Shown here in pieces: positions 7,871 to 16,370 of a DNA stretch of 64,000 nucleotides. The notes under the pieces are model-generated. The model did not search any database. It worked only from the letters and a program-made list of their open reading frames with translations, and had not been told where the DNA came from. The stretch is from Desulfatirhabdium butyrativorans DSM 18734 (lineage in GTDB: Bacteria; Desulfobacterota; Desulfobacteria; Desulfobacterales; Desulfatirhabdiaceae). The position numbers were made by a program, and so were the translations under genes. Position 1 is the stretch's first letter. Each line of letters begins with the position of its first letter. The stretch covers positions 62,001 through 126,000 of the forward strand of contig NZ_AUCU01000013.1 in assembly GCF_000429925.1 (NCBI RefSeq), written 5' to 3'.

Positions 7871-8590
7871 TCATATCCTTCGTTCCGCCCCGCACAGTGC
7901 TTTCAGATCACACTCCTTGCACACCTTGATTTCCGGCAATCGGTGGACGGTGAAATCCCGCGCCTGAATACGGGATACCACCTGGTCAAACCGGCGCCCG
8001 CCCGCTTCCACCTTTTCCGGGCGATAGGGAATTTCCATCAGCGCGGCTGCCTTGTCCGGCTCGGCGGTCCAGTAGAGCAAGAGGCGTTCGGGGTGTTTGC
8101 CGTGCCGCCGCTCCAGCACGTGGGCATAGGTGCAGAGCTGATCCTCGTAAGTCGAAAGTAATCCCGCATCGGTGCTGCGCTCGCTGGTCTTGAAATCCAG
8201 CAGCTCCAGCTTGTTGCCTGCCTGCTGCGCCTGGCCGCTCTTAATCAGCCGCTTCAGGTATTTTCTTCCATAGCCGGTCTTAAGGTTTCGTTCCCGCTCA
8301 ACGGCTTCTTTTCGAGAGCTAAATTCCTCGTAGTGAGCAATACGTATTGGCTTGTGGCGTTGGGTCCACTGGGCCGCGTTCCCTTTTAAGTGTTCAACCC
8401 AACGGCGACAAAGGTCCTCTGTTTGACCGATGTAGTGACTCCCATTTGCACATTCGATGACATAGACGAAAAAAAGACCCGGCCGCGGCGCAGGCAGGTC
8501 CTGCCCCATCAGCAGGTCCACCTTGCCAACCAGGATATAGCCGTCTTTTTCCAGGGAGACGTCCACCTCGGTCTGGATGACCCGGCGCAT
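7871..8590 (-). pseudogene. Truncated helicase-associated PD-(D/E)xK nuclease with an inserted GIY-YIG domain
   Basis: The 239-residue ORF is a RecB/AddB/Cas4-like nuclease tail. GKVDLLMG (Asp25) and LELLDFKTS (Asp132, Lys134) are the two halves of the active site, followed by a Cys motif CKECDLKALC (224-233). Between them, at about residues 38-122, sits a complete GIY-YIG nuclease domain: FVYVIECANGSHYIGQT, then RRWVEH, HYEEFSSRKEAVERE and LKTGYGRKYLK. In helicase-nuclease fusions that I recall, VDLLMG is followed closely by LELLDFKT, so the GIY-YIG is an in-frame insertion. Upstream the frame reads NYFQQNQAE back to the TGA that is the lpxK stop, so the helicase portion and probably the first Fe-S cysteine have been lost. 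Translation would have to restart at the ATG at 8590. Confidence 0.75.
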
Positions 8591-8617
8591 TTCGGCCTGG
8601 TTCTGCTGGAAATAATT

Positions 8618-9799
8618 TCATTTAGTGGGTAATTGCAAAACCTCTGGATCATCTGAATTCTGCTTTCCTGTTTTTGCCCGAGCAAGACGCAACAACCAGT
8701 TTTCGAAAAGAAATCGATCTTTCGGAACCATCTCGAGGACAATTCCCAAAATGGCGAGGGGAATGGAGAAGGCGGCCCTTCCCATCAGACGAACGGCATC
8801 TTTTTCGGTCGTGACCAGCATCCCGGCATGGCAGCGCCTCGCTTCGGCCTCGATGGCCGCAATTTCGCGATCGTCATAAAGATGGTGGTCGCGAAAATCC
8901 ATGTTGCCGGCGACGGTGGCCCCCAGCTTTTCAATGGAGGCATCTACGCGGGCATTGTCTGCAATACCGCTGAAGCGATAGACCCGTCTTCCGGAAATCA
9001 GCCCGGAATTCGAATCGCCCTCTCCGGCGGCAGGGAGAAAGTCGATCGTTTGCCCGGGATGTATCAGCGCCCGGACCAGCTCCCGATGATTGGAGCGGAA
9101 AATGGGCTTTCCCAACGGGAAACCGTCCGGTGCCTGTGCCGGGGAATTGCCTGCCGATCCGTTTCGGGTCAGCACGAAGGCATCTGCGGATCGGAGCGCT
9201 GCAAGGGGTTCCCGAAGGGGCCCCCGCGGCAGAAGATGGCCGTTTCCGGCGGGCTGACGCACATCCAGCAAAACGATATCCACATCCCGGTCCAGGGCGA
9301 GATGTTGAAACCCGTCGTCGAGAACGATGCAGTCCGGATGGAACCGCTCGCAGGCCAGCTTTCCGGAGGCGATCCGATTTTTCCCCGCCAGCACGGGCAC
9401 GCCGGGGCAGGAGCGGCTGATCAGTACCGGTTCGTCTCCCGCGAGGGCTGCATCACGAATGAGGCCGTTTCCATCACTGACAATCGTTCCGGCGGTTTCA
9501 GCTCTTCCGCCGTACCCCCGGCTCAGGACCGCGACGCGGAATCCATCATGCGTCAACAGGTTGGCGATCCGCATCACCATCGGCGTTTTACCGGTGCCTC
9601 CGACCGTGATGTTGCCGACGGAAATGACGAAACACGGCAACCGGTATTGGGGCAGAAAGCCTTTTTCATACAGCCTTCTTCGCAGAGAGACTGCCATCCC
9701 GTATCCGGTGGAAAGCGCCTCCAGGCCGATTTCAAGCGCAGGCGCACGAGACTTCCCGGTAATGACGGCCTCAACTTTGTGAATGAATTTCTGGAGCAT
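8618..9799 (-). CDS. lpxK: Tetraacyldisaccharide 4'-kinase
   Basis: LpxK phosphorylates the 4' position of the lipid A disaccharide at the inner membrane. The 393-residue protein has the Walker A segment GNITVGGTGKTPMV near residues 65-78, SRGYGG, the conserved LDDGFQH and, near the C-terminus, LVTTEKDAVR. It is somewhat longer than the usual about 330-350 residues, with a 30-residue tail (ENWLLRLARAKTGKQ...). The gene overlaps waaA by 29 bp and is co-transcribed with it. Its stop codon is immediately followed, in the same frame, by the remnant of a foreign helicase-nuclease, so the tail region may be affected by the insertion event. Confidence 0.95.
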   Translation of the reverse strand: MLQKFIHKVEAVITGKSRAPALEIGLEALSTGYGMAVSLRRRLYEKGFLPQYRLPCFVISVGNITVGGTGKTPMVMRIANLLTHDGFRVAVLSRGYGGRAETAGTIVSDGNGLIRDAALAGDEPVLISRSCPGVPVLAGKNRIASGKLACERFHPDCIVLDDGFQHLALDRDVDIVLLDVRQPAGNGHLLPRGPLREPLAALRSADAFVLTRNGSAGNSPAQAPDGFPLGKPIFRSNHRELVRALIHPGQTIDFLPAAGEGDSNSGLISGRRVYRFSGIADNARVDASIEKLGATVAGNMDFRDHHLYDDREIAAIEAEARRCHAGMLVTTEKDAVRLMGRAAFSIPLAILGIVLEMVPKDRFLFENWLLRLARAKTGKQNSDDPEVLQLPTK

Positions 9800-11117
9800 G
9801 TGCCTCGGCTGAAGGGTTCATCACAGGCGGTTGCAGGCATCGGCCGATCAGATCGGCTGTTTTCTGGATCGCGCCCCGATGCGCCCGCAAGACGCCATAA
9901 GCCCTTTCCCCCATGTCTTTGGCCACCTGGGGATCGGCCAGAAGATCTCGTATGGCTGCAGCCATTTCCGCTGCGTCATGCACGACGATGGCGGCATGCT
10001 GCTGCAGCAGCAGCTCGGAGATTTCCCCAAAATCCGTCATGTCGGGTCCGAAAAGGACGGGCAGTCTAAAGGTGGCCGGTTCGAGCGGATTGTGCCCGCC
10101 CGCGTTCACCAGACTTCCGCCGACAAATGCCACATCCGACAGGGCATACAAGCCCCGGAGCGCGCCCATCCCATCCACCACGATCACATCCGGCGGGTCA
10201 ACGCCTGTTTGCAGCATCCGGCTCAGACGCTCGGTGCTGCACTGCCGCTCCTGAACCAGTTGCATGAGGGCTTTTGCCCTTTTGGGATGTCTCGGGGCAA
10301 GAATGAGCCGCAAGCCGGAGACGGTCTCCCGCGCTTCCAGGAAGGCAGCGAGGACGATCTGCTCCTCGCCTTCATGTGTGCTGCCGGCAATGAACAGTTT
10401 CTGCTCGGCTCCGGGAACCAGGATTCTCTTGAATTTCTGGAAATGCTCATCCGGCGGCGGGGCAAGCTGGTCGAATTTGAAATTTCCCAGCACCGCCACA
10501 TGTTGGGGATCAGCACCCACGGCAAGCACCCGGCTGCGATCCGTTTCGCTTTGCGGGCAGATCCAGGTGAATTGTCGAAACAGACGACCGAAGAGCCAGG
10601 AAAAGCGCATGTATCCTTTGAGGGAATCTTCCGATACCCTCGCATTGGCCCAGATGACCGGGATATGACGTTTGCGGGCGAATCGCAGGAAATTGGGCCA
10701 GATATCCGTTTCCACGATGCAGACCACTGCCGGTCGAAGGAAAGAAAACACCCTTCGGATGCACCAGGGATGATCGTAGGGGAAATAAACGACGCCATCC
10801 ACATCTTCAGCCATTTCCCTGCTGGCGATTTCAAAGCCGCTGAGTGTTGAAGCGCTGAAAACGACCGGTCTGTCCGGGTATCGCTGTTTCAGATGACGGG
10901 CAAGGGGAAGGGCGCTCAATACCTCGCCCACCGATAAGGCATGAACCCAGATGCTTTCTTCCGTTTTGAAACGATTTCGGTCAAAAGGCTTCGGAAACCG
11001 GATACCCAGCCGGTACAGAAAGGTTTTTCGCCGTTTTTCAGACCACAGCACACCGGCCAGCCAGAACGGGAGGCTCAGGATCATCGCAATGGTCAGCAGG
11101 AAATTGTAAATCGGCAT
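9771..11117 (-). CDS. waaA: 3-deoxy-D-manno-octulosonic acid transferase
   Basis: WaaA adds Kdo from CMP-Kdo to lipid IVA on the cytoplasmic face of the inner membrane. The 448 residues start with a membrane anchor (residues 1-26) and continue with WVHALSVGEVLSALPL, the N-terminal acceptor motif with the catalytic Glu, then ETDIWPNFL, the CMP-Kdo side RSDVAFVGGSL-like segment (LSDVAFVGGSLVNAGGHNPLE) and FGPDMTDF. The glycosyltransferase family 30 order and length are normal. It is the first gene of a waaA-lpxK pair and is separated from lptG by 178 bp that hold a repeat element. Confidence 0.95.
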   Translation of the reverse strand: MPIYNFLLTIAMILSLPFWLAGVLWSEKRRKTFLYRLGIRFPKPFDRNRFKTEESIWVHALSVGEVLSALPLARHLKQRYPDRPVVFSASTLSGFEIASREMAEDVDGVVYFPYDHPWCIRRVFSFLRPAVVCIVETDIWPNFLRFARKRHIPVIWANARVSEDSLKGYMRFSWLFGRLFRQFTWICPQSETDRSRVLAVGADPQHVAVLGNFKFDQLAPPPDEHFQKFKRILVPGAEQKLFIAGSTHEGEEQIVLAAFLEARETVSGLRLILAPRHPKRAKALMQLVQERQCSTERLSRMLQTGVDPPDVIVVDGMGALRGLYALSDVAFVGGSLVNAGGHNPLEPATFRLPVLFGPDMTDFGEISELLLQQHAAIVVHDAAEMAAAIRDLLADPQVAKDMGERAYGVLRAHRGAIQKTADLIGRCLQPPVMNPSAEAHAPEIHSQS

Positions 11118-11164
11118 TGCAGGAAAACCCTATTGGTTATGCCAATTGCCTATCCAAATGAGCA

Positions 11165-11285
11165 ACTTTCTGAAAAAGCTGGATTCCGGCTTTCGTCGGA
11201 ATGACGCAGGATTTCCTATCAACCAACAGAAAAGCTTCAGTCAATGGTATGGATGACACAGGAGGACTTCTGCAATCGGCTCAAA
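11165..11285. repeat. Intergenic repeat with GCAATCGGCTC end
   Basis: The segment carries GGATTCCGGCTTTCGTCGGAATGACGCAG and ends GGACTTCTGCAATCGGCTC, which matches the right part of the elements at 45911-46046 and 20040-20160. It lies between lptG and waaA. A short inverted repeat (CCGGCTTTCGTCGG) could form a hairpin. Confidence 0.6.
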
Positions 11286-11295
11286 TGAACTGGAA

Positions 11296-12375
11296 TTAGA
11301 AATCGGCATTGATCAGGGCGATTCCCCCGGCGCAGCCAAAAACGATATTGGCGATCCATGCGGCAAGAAAAGGCGGCAACATGCCGCCATAAGCCAGGGA
11401 TGTGCAGAAACTGTTCAAAACCCAGTAAAAGAAGGCCATGATGATGCCATACACCACACCGATGGGAAGCCCTTCACGAACTTCCCTGCGCAGGGAAATG
11501 CCCAGTCCGGCAACGGACATGATGATACAAACGAAAGGAAAGGCCACTTTGGACTGAAGGTCCACTCGATAGCTCGTCGCCGGATACCCTTCCTTTTCGA
11601 TGGTATCGATATAGGCATAGAGCTCTCGAAAACTCATTTCACTGGCCTCGCGCACCACTTCCTTGAGCCGATCCAGGGTAAAGCCGACTTCGACATCGAG
11701 CCGGTCATGATGGAAGATGCGGTAGGATTGCTCTTTGGCATCATATCGCTGTTCCAGAATGTCCTGCATCTCGAGTCTTCGGTTTTCCAGTCTGCCTTCC
11801 CGCGCATCCAAACGCTTGATCAGATGGAAACCGTCATCGAAAATATTGATGGTAATGCCGGAGAGCGTCCGGGAATCCGGGATGTAGTGCTGGATATGGA
11901 TGATGGAGCGATCATCCCGGATCCAGATATTCTGCTCGCGGGTGCGCACAAGGGTTTCTTTTCGCACGTCCCGGTTCCAGATGGCATTGGCCTTGGCCGT
12001 TGTCAGCGGAACGATGGTTTCCGACAACAGGAAAAGGCCTATGGTGAACAGGACTCCGATTAACGTCACCGGCTTGAGAAGGGAGTACACCCCGACGCCG
12101 CAGCTTTTCAGCGCGATGACTTCGACATGCTTGTTCATGAGGCCGATCGTGATGAGCACACCCAACAGCACGCCGACAGGTAACACCTGAATGATGACAA
12201 AAGGAAGATTGAGAACAAAAAAGGAAATGATTTTTTGGGCGGGAAGCCCGGCCCCCATGAAATTATCGATTTTTTCGAAAAAGTCAGCCGTCAGGTAGAC
12301 GGTTACCACCAGGACGATGACAATCAAAAGATTGCGTAAAATTTCCTTGCAGATGTATCGATCCAGGATAGTCAT
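11296..12375 (-). CDS. lptG: LPS export system permease LptG
   Basis: LptG, with LptF and the LptB ATPase, extracts LPS from the inner membrane and pushes it across the periplasmic Lpt bridge. The protein from the ATG at 12375 (MTILDRYICKEIL) has 359 residues: two N-terminal transmembrane pairs (about 10-120), a central periplasmic beta domain (about 130-265) and a C-terminal membrane block with KVAFPFVCIIMSVAGLGISL. The start is chosen because it overlaps the lptF stop as ATGA and because the 48 residues upstream are an unrelated shadow of lptF. lptA, lptB and lptC are not in the window. Confidence 0.93.
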   Translation of the reverse strand: MTILDRYICKEILRNLLIVIVLVVTVYLTADFFEKIDNFMGAGLPAQKIISFFVLNLPFVIIQVLPVGVLLGVLITIGLMNKHVEVIALKSCGVGVYSLLKPVTLIGVLFTIGLFLLSETIVPLTTAKANAIWNRDVRKETLVRTREQNIWIRDDRSIIHIQHYIPDSRTLSGITINIFDDGFHLIKRLDAREGRLENRRLEMQDILEQRYDAKEQSYRIFHHDRLDVEVGFTLDRLKEVVREASEMSFRELYAYIDTIEKEGYPATSYRVDLQSKVAFPFVCIIMSVAGLGISLRREVREGLPIGVVYGIIMAFFYWVLNSFCTSLAYGGMLPPFLAAWIANIVFGCAGGIALINADF

Positions 12376-13574
12376 GACGATTTTCCCGGTTTCGGCAGAT
12401 GTTTCCGCAGCCAGATGCTGGCTGACAGAAGCGGTGTCTGCCAGTCGATGGGACGTTCCTGCGCAACACGGACCATCAGGTACGCTGCGATTCCCGCCAT
12501 GACGACATCCGGAAGCCACATGCCGATTACCGGCGGATAGAGGCCCGTTTCTCCGAATACCAAACCAGCGGACAGCAAAACATAGTACAGGAGGAAAAAT
12601 CCGAGGCCGAGCGCTATCCCATAGGATCGCCTGGCGGATTTGAATTGGATGCCGAGGGGTGTGGCGAGCAGCCCCATGACCAGGCAGGCAAGAGGAAGTG
12701 AAAATTTCTTGTGAAATTCCATCAGCGCTTTGTAGTATCGGCCATCCCGAACGGTCGTTTCCCGAAGCAGCTGCAGGATCTCCGGAAAGTACATGTCCCT
12801 CGGATTCTTGTCGCCGGATTCCACTGCGGCATTCTTTCCCTGTTTGAGATCGAGGGTGATGTCGTAGGTCGAGAACTGGACCGTATTGACCGAGCGGCGC
12901 TGAACGTCCACCTGATTGATCATGCCGTTGTACAGCCGCAGCACCACGCGGCTCCGGACCACATCGTTGAGCAGGTTACCGCTCGGGGCGACGACAGTGG
13001 TAACGATATTCGGCGTTCGCTGATCTTCGATAAAAACGTCCGTCAGCAGGCGGCTTCGCGTGTCCAGATGCGATACATACAGCATGACGCCCTTGAATGC
13101 GTCGTTGAATGTTCGTTCCTTGATGACGGCATCGAGGTGCTGCTGCGCGGTTTCGACGGCGAGCCGTTTGAAATTGGTCTGGCCCCAGGGCAAGCCCCAC
13201 AGGGAGATGGTGGCTGTGAGCAGACAACCGATTGTTGAAAAAACGATCACCGAAGGCAGTAATTGGTATAATCCGATTCCACCGGCCTTGAGTGCGGTGA
13301 TTTCATTGTCTGCAGAAAGCTTCAAAAATGTGAGAAGCACTGAAAGCATGACCGACATGGGAATGACGAATTCGAGAAAGAAAGGCAGGGTGTAAATCAT
13401 GATCAGGACGATGCGGAACAGGCCCAGGTTGTAGTTGACCACCATGTTGGTGATTTCGAGAATCTGGGTCATGAGGAACACGAAGGAAAAAAAGGCGATA
13501 TTGACCAAAAACGGCAGAAAAAACTCTTTCAGCAGATACCGATGGACAATGGTGACGGGCCAGAGATTCATCAT
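12372..13574 (-). CDS. lptF: LPS export system permease LptF
   Basis: The 400-residue partner of LptG has the same plan: N-terminal membrane segments starting HRYLLKEFFLPFLVN, a long periplasmic part (about 135-270), and C-terminal membrane helices from FHKKFSLPLACLVMGLLATPLG. It opens MMNLWPVTIV and overlaps the stop codon of the upstream chemoreceptor gene (ATGA, 13571-13574) and the start of lptG (ATGA, 12372-12375). This makes a tightly coupled chemoreceptor-lptF-lptG operon. Confidence 0.93.
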   Translation of the reverse strand: MMNLWPVTIVHRYLLKEFFLPFLVNIAFFSFVFLMTQILEITNMVVNYNLGLFRIVLIMIYTLPFFLEFVIPMSVMLSVLLTFLKLSADNEITALKAGGIGLYQLLPSVIVFSTIGCLLTATISLWGLPWGQTNFKRLAVETAQQHLDAVIKERTFNDAFKGVMLYVSHLDTRSRLLTDVFIEDQRTPNIVTTVVAPSGNLLNDVVRSRVVLRLYNGMINQVDVQRRSVNTVQFSTYDITLDLKQGKNAAVESGDKNPRDMYFPEILQLLRETTVRDGRYYKALMEFHKKFSLPLACLVMGLLATPLGIQFKSARRSYGIALGLGFFLLYYVLLSAGLVFGETGLYPPVIGMWLPDVVMAGIAAYLMVRVAQERPIDWQTPLLSASIWLRKHLPKPGKSS

Positions 13575-14422
13575 TGCTCAAAACTGGCTTTCAAGGCAAG
13601 GACGTGTTCCTTGAGCGAATCGACGTTTCGAACGACCTCGAGCATCATGCCGATTTGTTTTTGGGTGTTCTGTACGGAAATATCGATCGAGGCATTCATG
13701 ACGAGCATGACTTCCCGGATTTCGTCGAGGGTGCGTTGGATCTGGTCCGCGGTTTCCCGGGTGCTGACGGCAAGATGCCCCATTTCCTCCACCACAACCG
13801 AAAACGCCCTGCCATGCTCTCCTGCTCTTGCAGCCTCGACAGCGCCGTTTACACTCAGGATATGGCTTTGCTGGGCGATCCGGTGAACATGATGCAGGAT
13901 GCCATCCGTCGTTTTCAGTTTATCTGCGGTTCGCTTTGCCGCTTCGCTCATTTTCTCGGTCGTATCGGTTGCCGTTGCCGAAGTTTCATCGATCTTCCGG
14001 GTGAGGCGGTTGATTAATCCAAAAACTTCTTCAGAGGTTTGTTGCAGTTTGTTTTGCTGTTCCATCTGGCGAATCCAAGCGGAAAGAACCATCGCGGCGA
14101 TTTTGGCGAGGGGTCTGGTCAGTTCGAGTTTGCCTGCGATACCGAAAGTCCCCACGCATTTCCCGTCGATGACAATCGGTGTGTTCCAGCCCTCTTTGAC
14201 AAGCGGATTCTGGGCGGCTTCTTCCGCAGTCACAAAATAATCTTCGCATTCTCCCCGCAGGATTTTCTGGGCTCCCGCATGAGGTGTGCCGACTCTGCTC
14301 TTGACACTGGCTTTTGCGATGACTCCTTTTTCGTTGCATAGAATCATGGGACAATTGGTGATTTCCTCGATGAAATGCATGAAACGATCCGCCATTGCCC
14401 AGAAAGAGTCGGAAAGTTGCAT
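13571..14422 (-). CDS. Soluble chemoreceptor with sugar-diacid-recognition-like sensor domain
   Basis: The 283 residues contain no membrane segment. The N-terminal about 115 residues resemble the sugar diacid recognition (CdaR-type) sensor: CPMILCNEKGVIAKAS, RVGTPHAGAQKIL and NTPIVIDGKCVGTFGIAG. The rest is a short methyl-accepting signalling coiled coil with the CheA/CheW-contacting tip (ILSVNGAVEAARAGEHGRAF, near 195-214). It would signal to a cytoplasmic Che array. Its stop overlaps the lptF start, so it heads the LPS-transport operon; whether it has any functional link with LPS is unknown. It is divergent from the OsmC gene. Confidence 0.85.
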   Translation of the reverse strand: MQLSDSFWAMADRFMHFIEEITNCPMILCNEKGVIAKASVKSRVGTPHAGAQKILRGECEDYFVTAEEAAQNPLVKEGWNTPIVIDGKCVGTFGIAGKLELTRPLAKIAAMVLSAWIRQMEQQNKLQQTSEEVFGLINRLTRKIDETSATATDTTEKMSEAAKRTADKLKTTDGILHHVHRIAQQSHILSVNGAVEAARAGEHGRAFSVVVEEMGHLAVSTRETADQIQRTLDEIREVMLVMNASIDISVQNTQKQIGMMLEVVRNVDSLKEHVLALKASFEQ

Positions 14423-14594
14423 CTACGGGCTTCCTTTCTTGCCATGAAGAAGATTCGGGTTGAATTTCGTGCGCCTGTAATCTATACCGAAGCGGAATGA
14501 ATTGCAATCATCAGGCCCCCGTTGCCGTCTTTTTCTGCAGGTAAAACGGGTGGATTTCCCTACCAACGTAAAGACGATCTCCAGGAGCTCATGC

Positions 14595-14996
14595 ATGGAA
14601 ATGATCATCACCTTCCCAGGCGGTAAAAAAGTGGATTCCCATTACAAGGGTTTTACGGTGAAAACCGATCAGCCTATTGAAGAAGGCGGAGAAAACACGG
14701 CGCCCGAACCGTTCGATCTTTTTCTGGCGTCCATTGGAACCTGCGCCGGTATTTATGTGTCCTCGTTCTGTTCAGAACGCGGGGTGGATCCGAAAGATGT
14801 GCGGCTGGTGCTGCAGTTCAAGCGCAACGAGAGCACACACATGGTGGAAACCATCGACATCGAAATCCGTCTTCCCGCGGGTTTTCCGGAAAAATACAAA
14901 TCTGCAGTCGTTCGGGCCGCTCAATTGTGTTTCGTGAAAAAGCATCTCGAAACCCCGCCCAAATTCCAGATCTCCGCCAGCATCGAAACAGCATGA
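14595..14996 (+). CDS. OsmC-family thiol peroxidase-like protein
   Basis: OsmC/Ohr proteins reduce organic peroxides or handle reactive sulfur with two cysteines. The 133-residue product from the ATG at 14595 (MEMIITFPGGKK) has TAPEPFDLFLASIGTCAGIYV with the first Cys, and LCFVKKHL with the second, placed as in YhfA-type OsmC proteins. The start is chosen because AGGAGC lies 6-8 bases upstream and the preceding codons are not conserved. It is followed after 18 bp by a response-regulator gene on the same strand. Confidence 0.88.
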   Translation: MEMIITFPGGKKVDSHYKGFTVKTDQPIEEGGENTAPEPFDLFLASIGTCAGIYVSSFCSERGVDPKDVRLVLQFKRNESTHMVETIDIEIRLPAGFPEKYKSAVVRAAQLCFVKKHLETPPKFQISASIETA

Positions 14997-15014
14997 GATC
15001 TGAGGAACCGGTAT

Positions 15015-16235
15015 ATGAAACCGTACCACGTACTGATTGTCGATGACGAAGCTTCCCTGCTGCTGAGCTTCCGGAATGGATTCGAAAGGCTCAAGGACCG
15101 CTACCGGCTCTACACGGCAGAAAATGGGAAAAAGGCGCTCGAGATTCTGGAAACGGCATCCATCGATATCTGCGTCACCGATATCCGGATGCCGGTCATG
15201 GATGGCTTCGAGCTGCTTGTCGTCATGAATGCCCGTTTTCCCACCATTCCCGTCATTGTCATGAGTGCCTATGGGTCCCCGGAGCTGGAAGAACAACTCG
15301 AATCCATCGGTGGCACGGTTCGATTCCTGGAAAAGCCCATGCCTTTCGAGCGGCTGCTCGAATGCATCGAGGAAAGTCTCAGGCGGGGGGCGCAGAGCGG
15401 CGCAATGATCGGTATTTCGGTAGGAAGTTTTCTGCAGCTGCTGGAAATGGAAGAAAAAACCGCTCTGATCGAGGTGCAGACGACGGGAAAAAAGGGGCTT
15501 TTCTATTTCTGCCAGGGCATGCTCTACGATGCCGTTTGCCGGGAAAAAACCGGTGAAGATGCGGCCATCGAAATGATGATGTGGGAAAGGGTCAAGATTC
15601 AATTCAAACGGTTACCGGAAAAGAAAATCGTCCGTCGCGTCCAGACCGAAATCATGCCGCTGCTTCTCGAAGCTTCCCGCCGAAAAGACGAAAACCAGTC
15701 CGAATCCGAAATGGATGAGGCGGACATCGAAGGGGTCGAGCCGGAATCGATATCCGAAAACGCAAAGCCCTTATCCGATTTCCAACCCCAAAAAGCGATT
15801 GGGTTATCATCCGGGCAGGTGCCAGCTTTCACAGATCCGGATGCTGGGCGTTCAGCCCCATCAACCCTGCGAATCTATGAAAAAGCCATCGAAAACATGG
15901 CATCTGAAATCCGGGCGGCGGCATACACGGGAATCTTCGACAGTGATGGCATCCCGCTCGTCGAGATTGCGGCAACCTCGAGTGCCTGGCATGCTCTTCC
16001 TGCAAGAATGGCTGAATTGGTTCAAACCGCCCTGCATGCCGTTCAGGAAATCGGCATATCCGTCCTGCAGGAGGTCATTCTGGAGACCGACACCCACTGG
16101 CTGCTTTGCCGGCCCTTCACCCCTTCCTTGTGCCTGGTCGCTGTATGTGGGAAAAAAACGCAGTTGGGTGCCATCCGGCTGGCCATTTCCCATGGCATCG
16201 AACAAATCACTTCCGACCCGGCCTTTAGAGCTTGA
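15015..16235 (+). CDS. Response regulator with REC, DUF4388 and roadblock-like domains
   Basis: The 406 residues start with a receiver domain (1-125): acidic pair Asp10/Asp11, phospho-acceptor Asp56 in VTDIRMP, and Lys107 in FLEKPMP. Then comes a DUF4388-type segment (about 133-215, starting GISVGSFLQLLEMEEKTALIEV), a disordered acidic linker (about 222-285) and a C-terminal domain (about 290-400) reminiscent of roadblock/LC7 proteins that bind small GTPases (IYEKAIENMASEIRAAAYTGIFDSDG). Such proteins in Desulfobacterota and Myxococcota are linked to surface motility and polarity, but the output here is unknown. There is no DNA-binding domain. It lies 18 bp after osmC. Confidence 0.82.
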   Translation: MKPYHVLIVDDEASLLLSFRNGFERLKDRYRLYTAENGKKALEILETASIDICVTDIRMPVMDGFELLVVMNARFPTIPVIVMSAYGSPELEEQLESIGGTVRFLEKPMPFERLLECIEESLRRGAQSGAMIGISVGSFLQLLEMEEKTALIEVQTTGKKGLFYFCQGMLYDAVCREKTGEDAAIEMMMWERVKIQFKRLPEKKIVRRVQTEIMPLLLEASRRKDENQSESEMDEADIEGVEPESISENAKPLSDFQPQKAIGLSSGQVPAFTDPDAGRSAPSTLRIYEKAIENMASEIRAAAYTGIFDSDGIPLVEIAATSSAWHALPARMAELVQTALHAVQEIGISVLQEVILETDTHWLLCRPFTPSLCLVAVCGKKTQLGAIRLAISHGIEQITSDPAFRA

Positions 16236-16248
16236 TGGACTCCTAAAC

Positions 16249-16333
16249 AGTGCCTGAAGGGAAAACCCGTTTTGGGTACAACCTGCCCGCAGGCGGCGCG
16301 CTGCTCCGAATAGGGGTTTTCCGTTCAGGTACT
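16249..16333. repeat. About 90-bp palindromic element, copy B
   Basis: Reverse-orientation copy: AGTGCCTGAAGGGAAAACCC at the left and GGGGTTTTCCGTTCAGGTACT at the right. It fills the gap between two convergent genes and could serve as a two-way transcription stop. Its middle has GCCCGCAGGCGGCGCG in place of the CCGGAGGGC variant of copies A and C. Confidence 0.8.
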
Positions 16334-16370
16334 AAACAGTCTCATCAACCTCGATTTGTCGATGCTGCCG

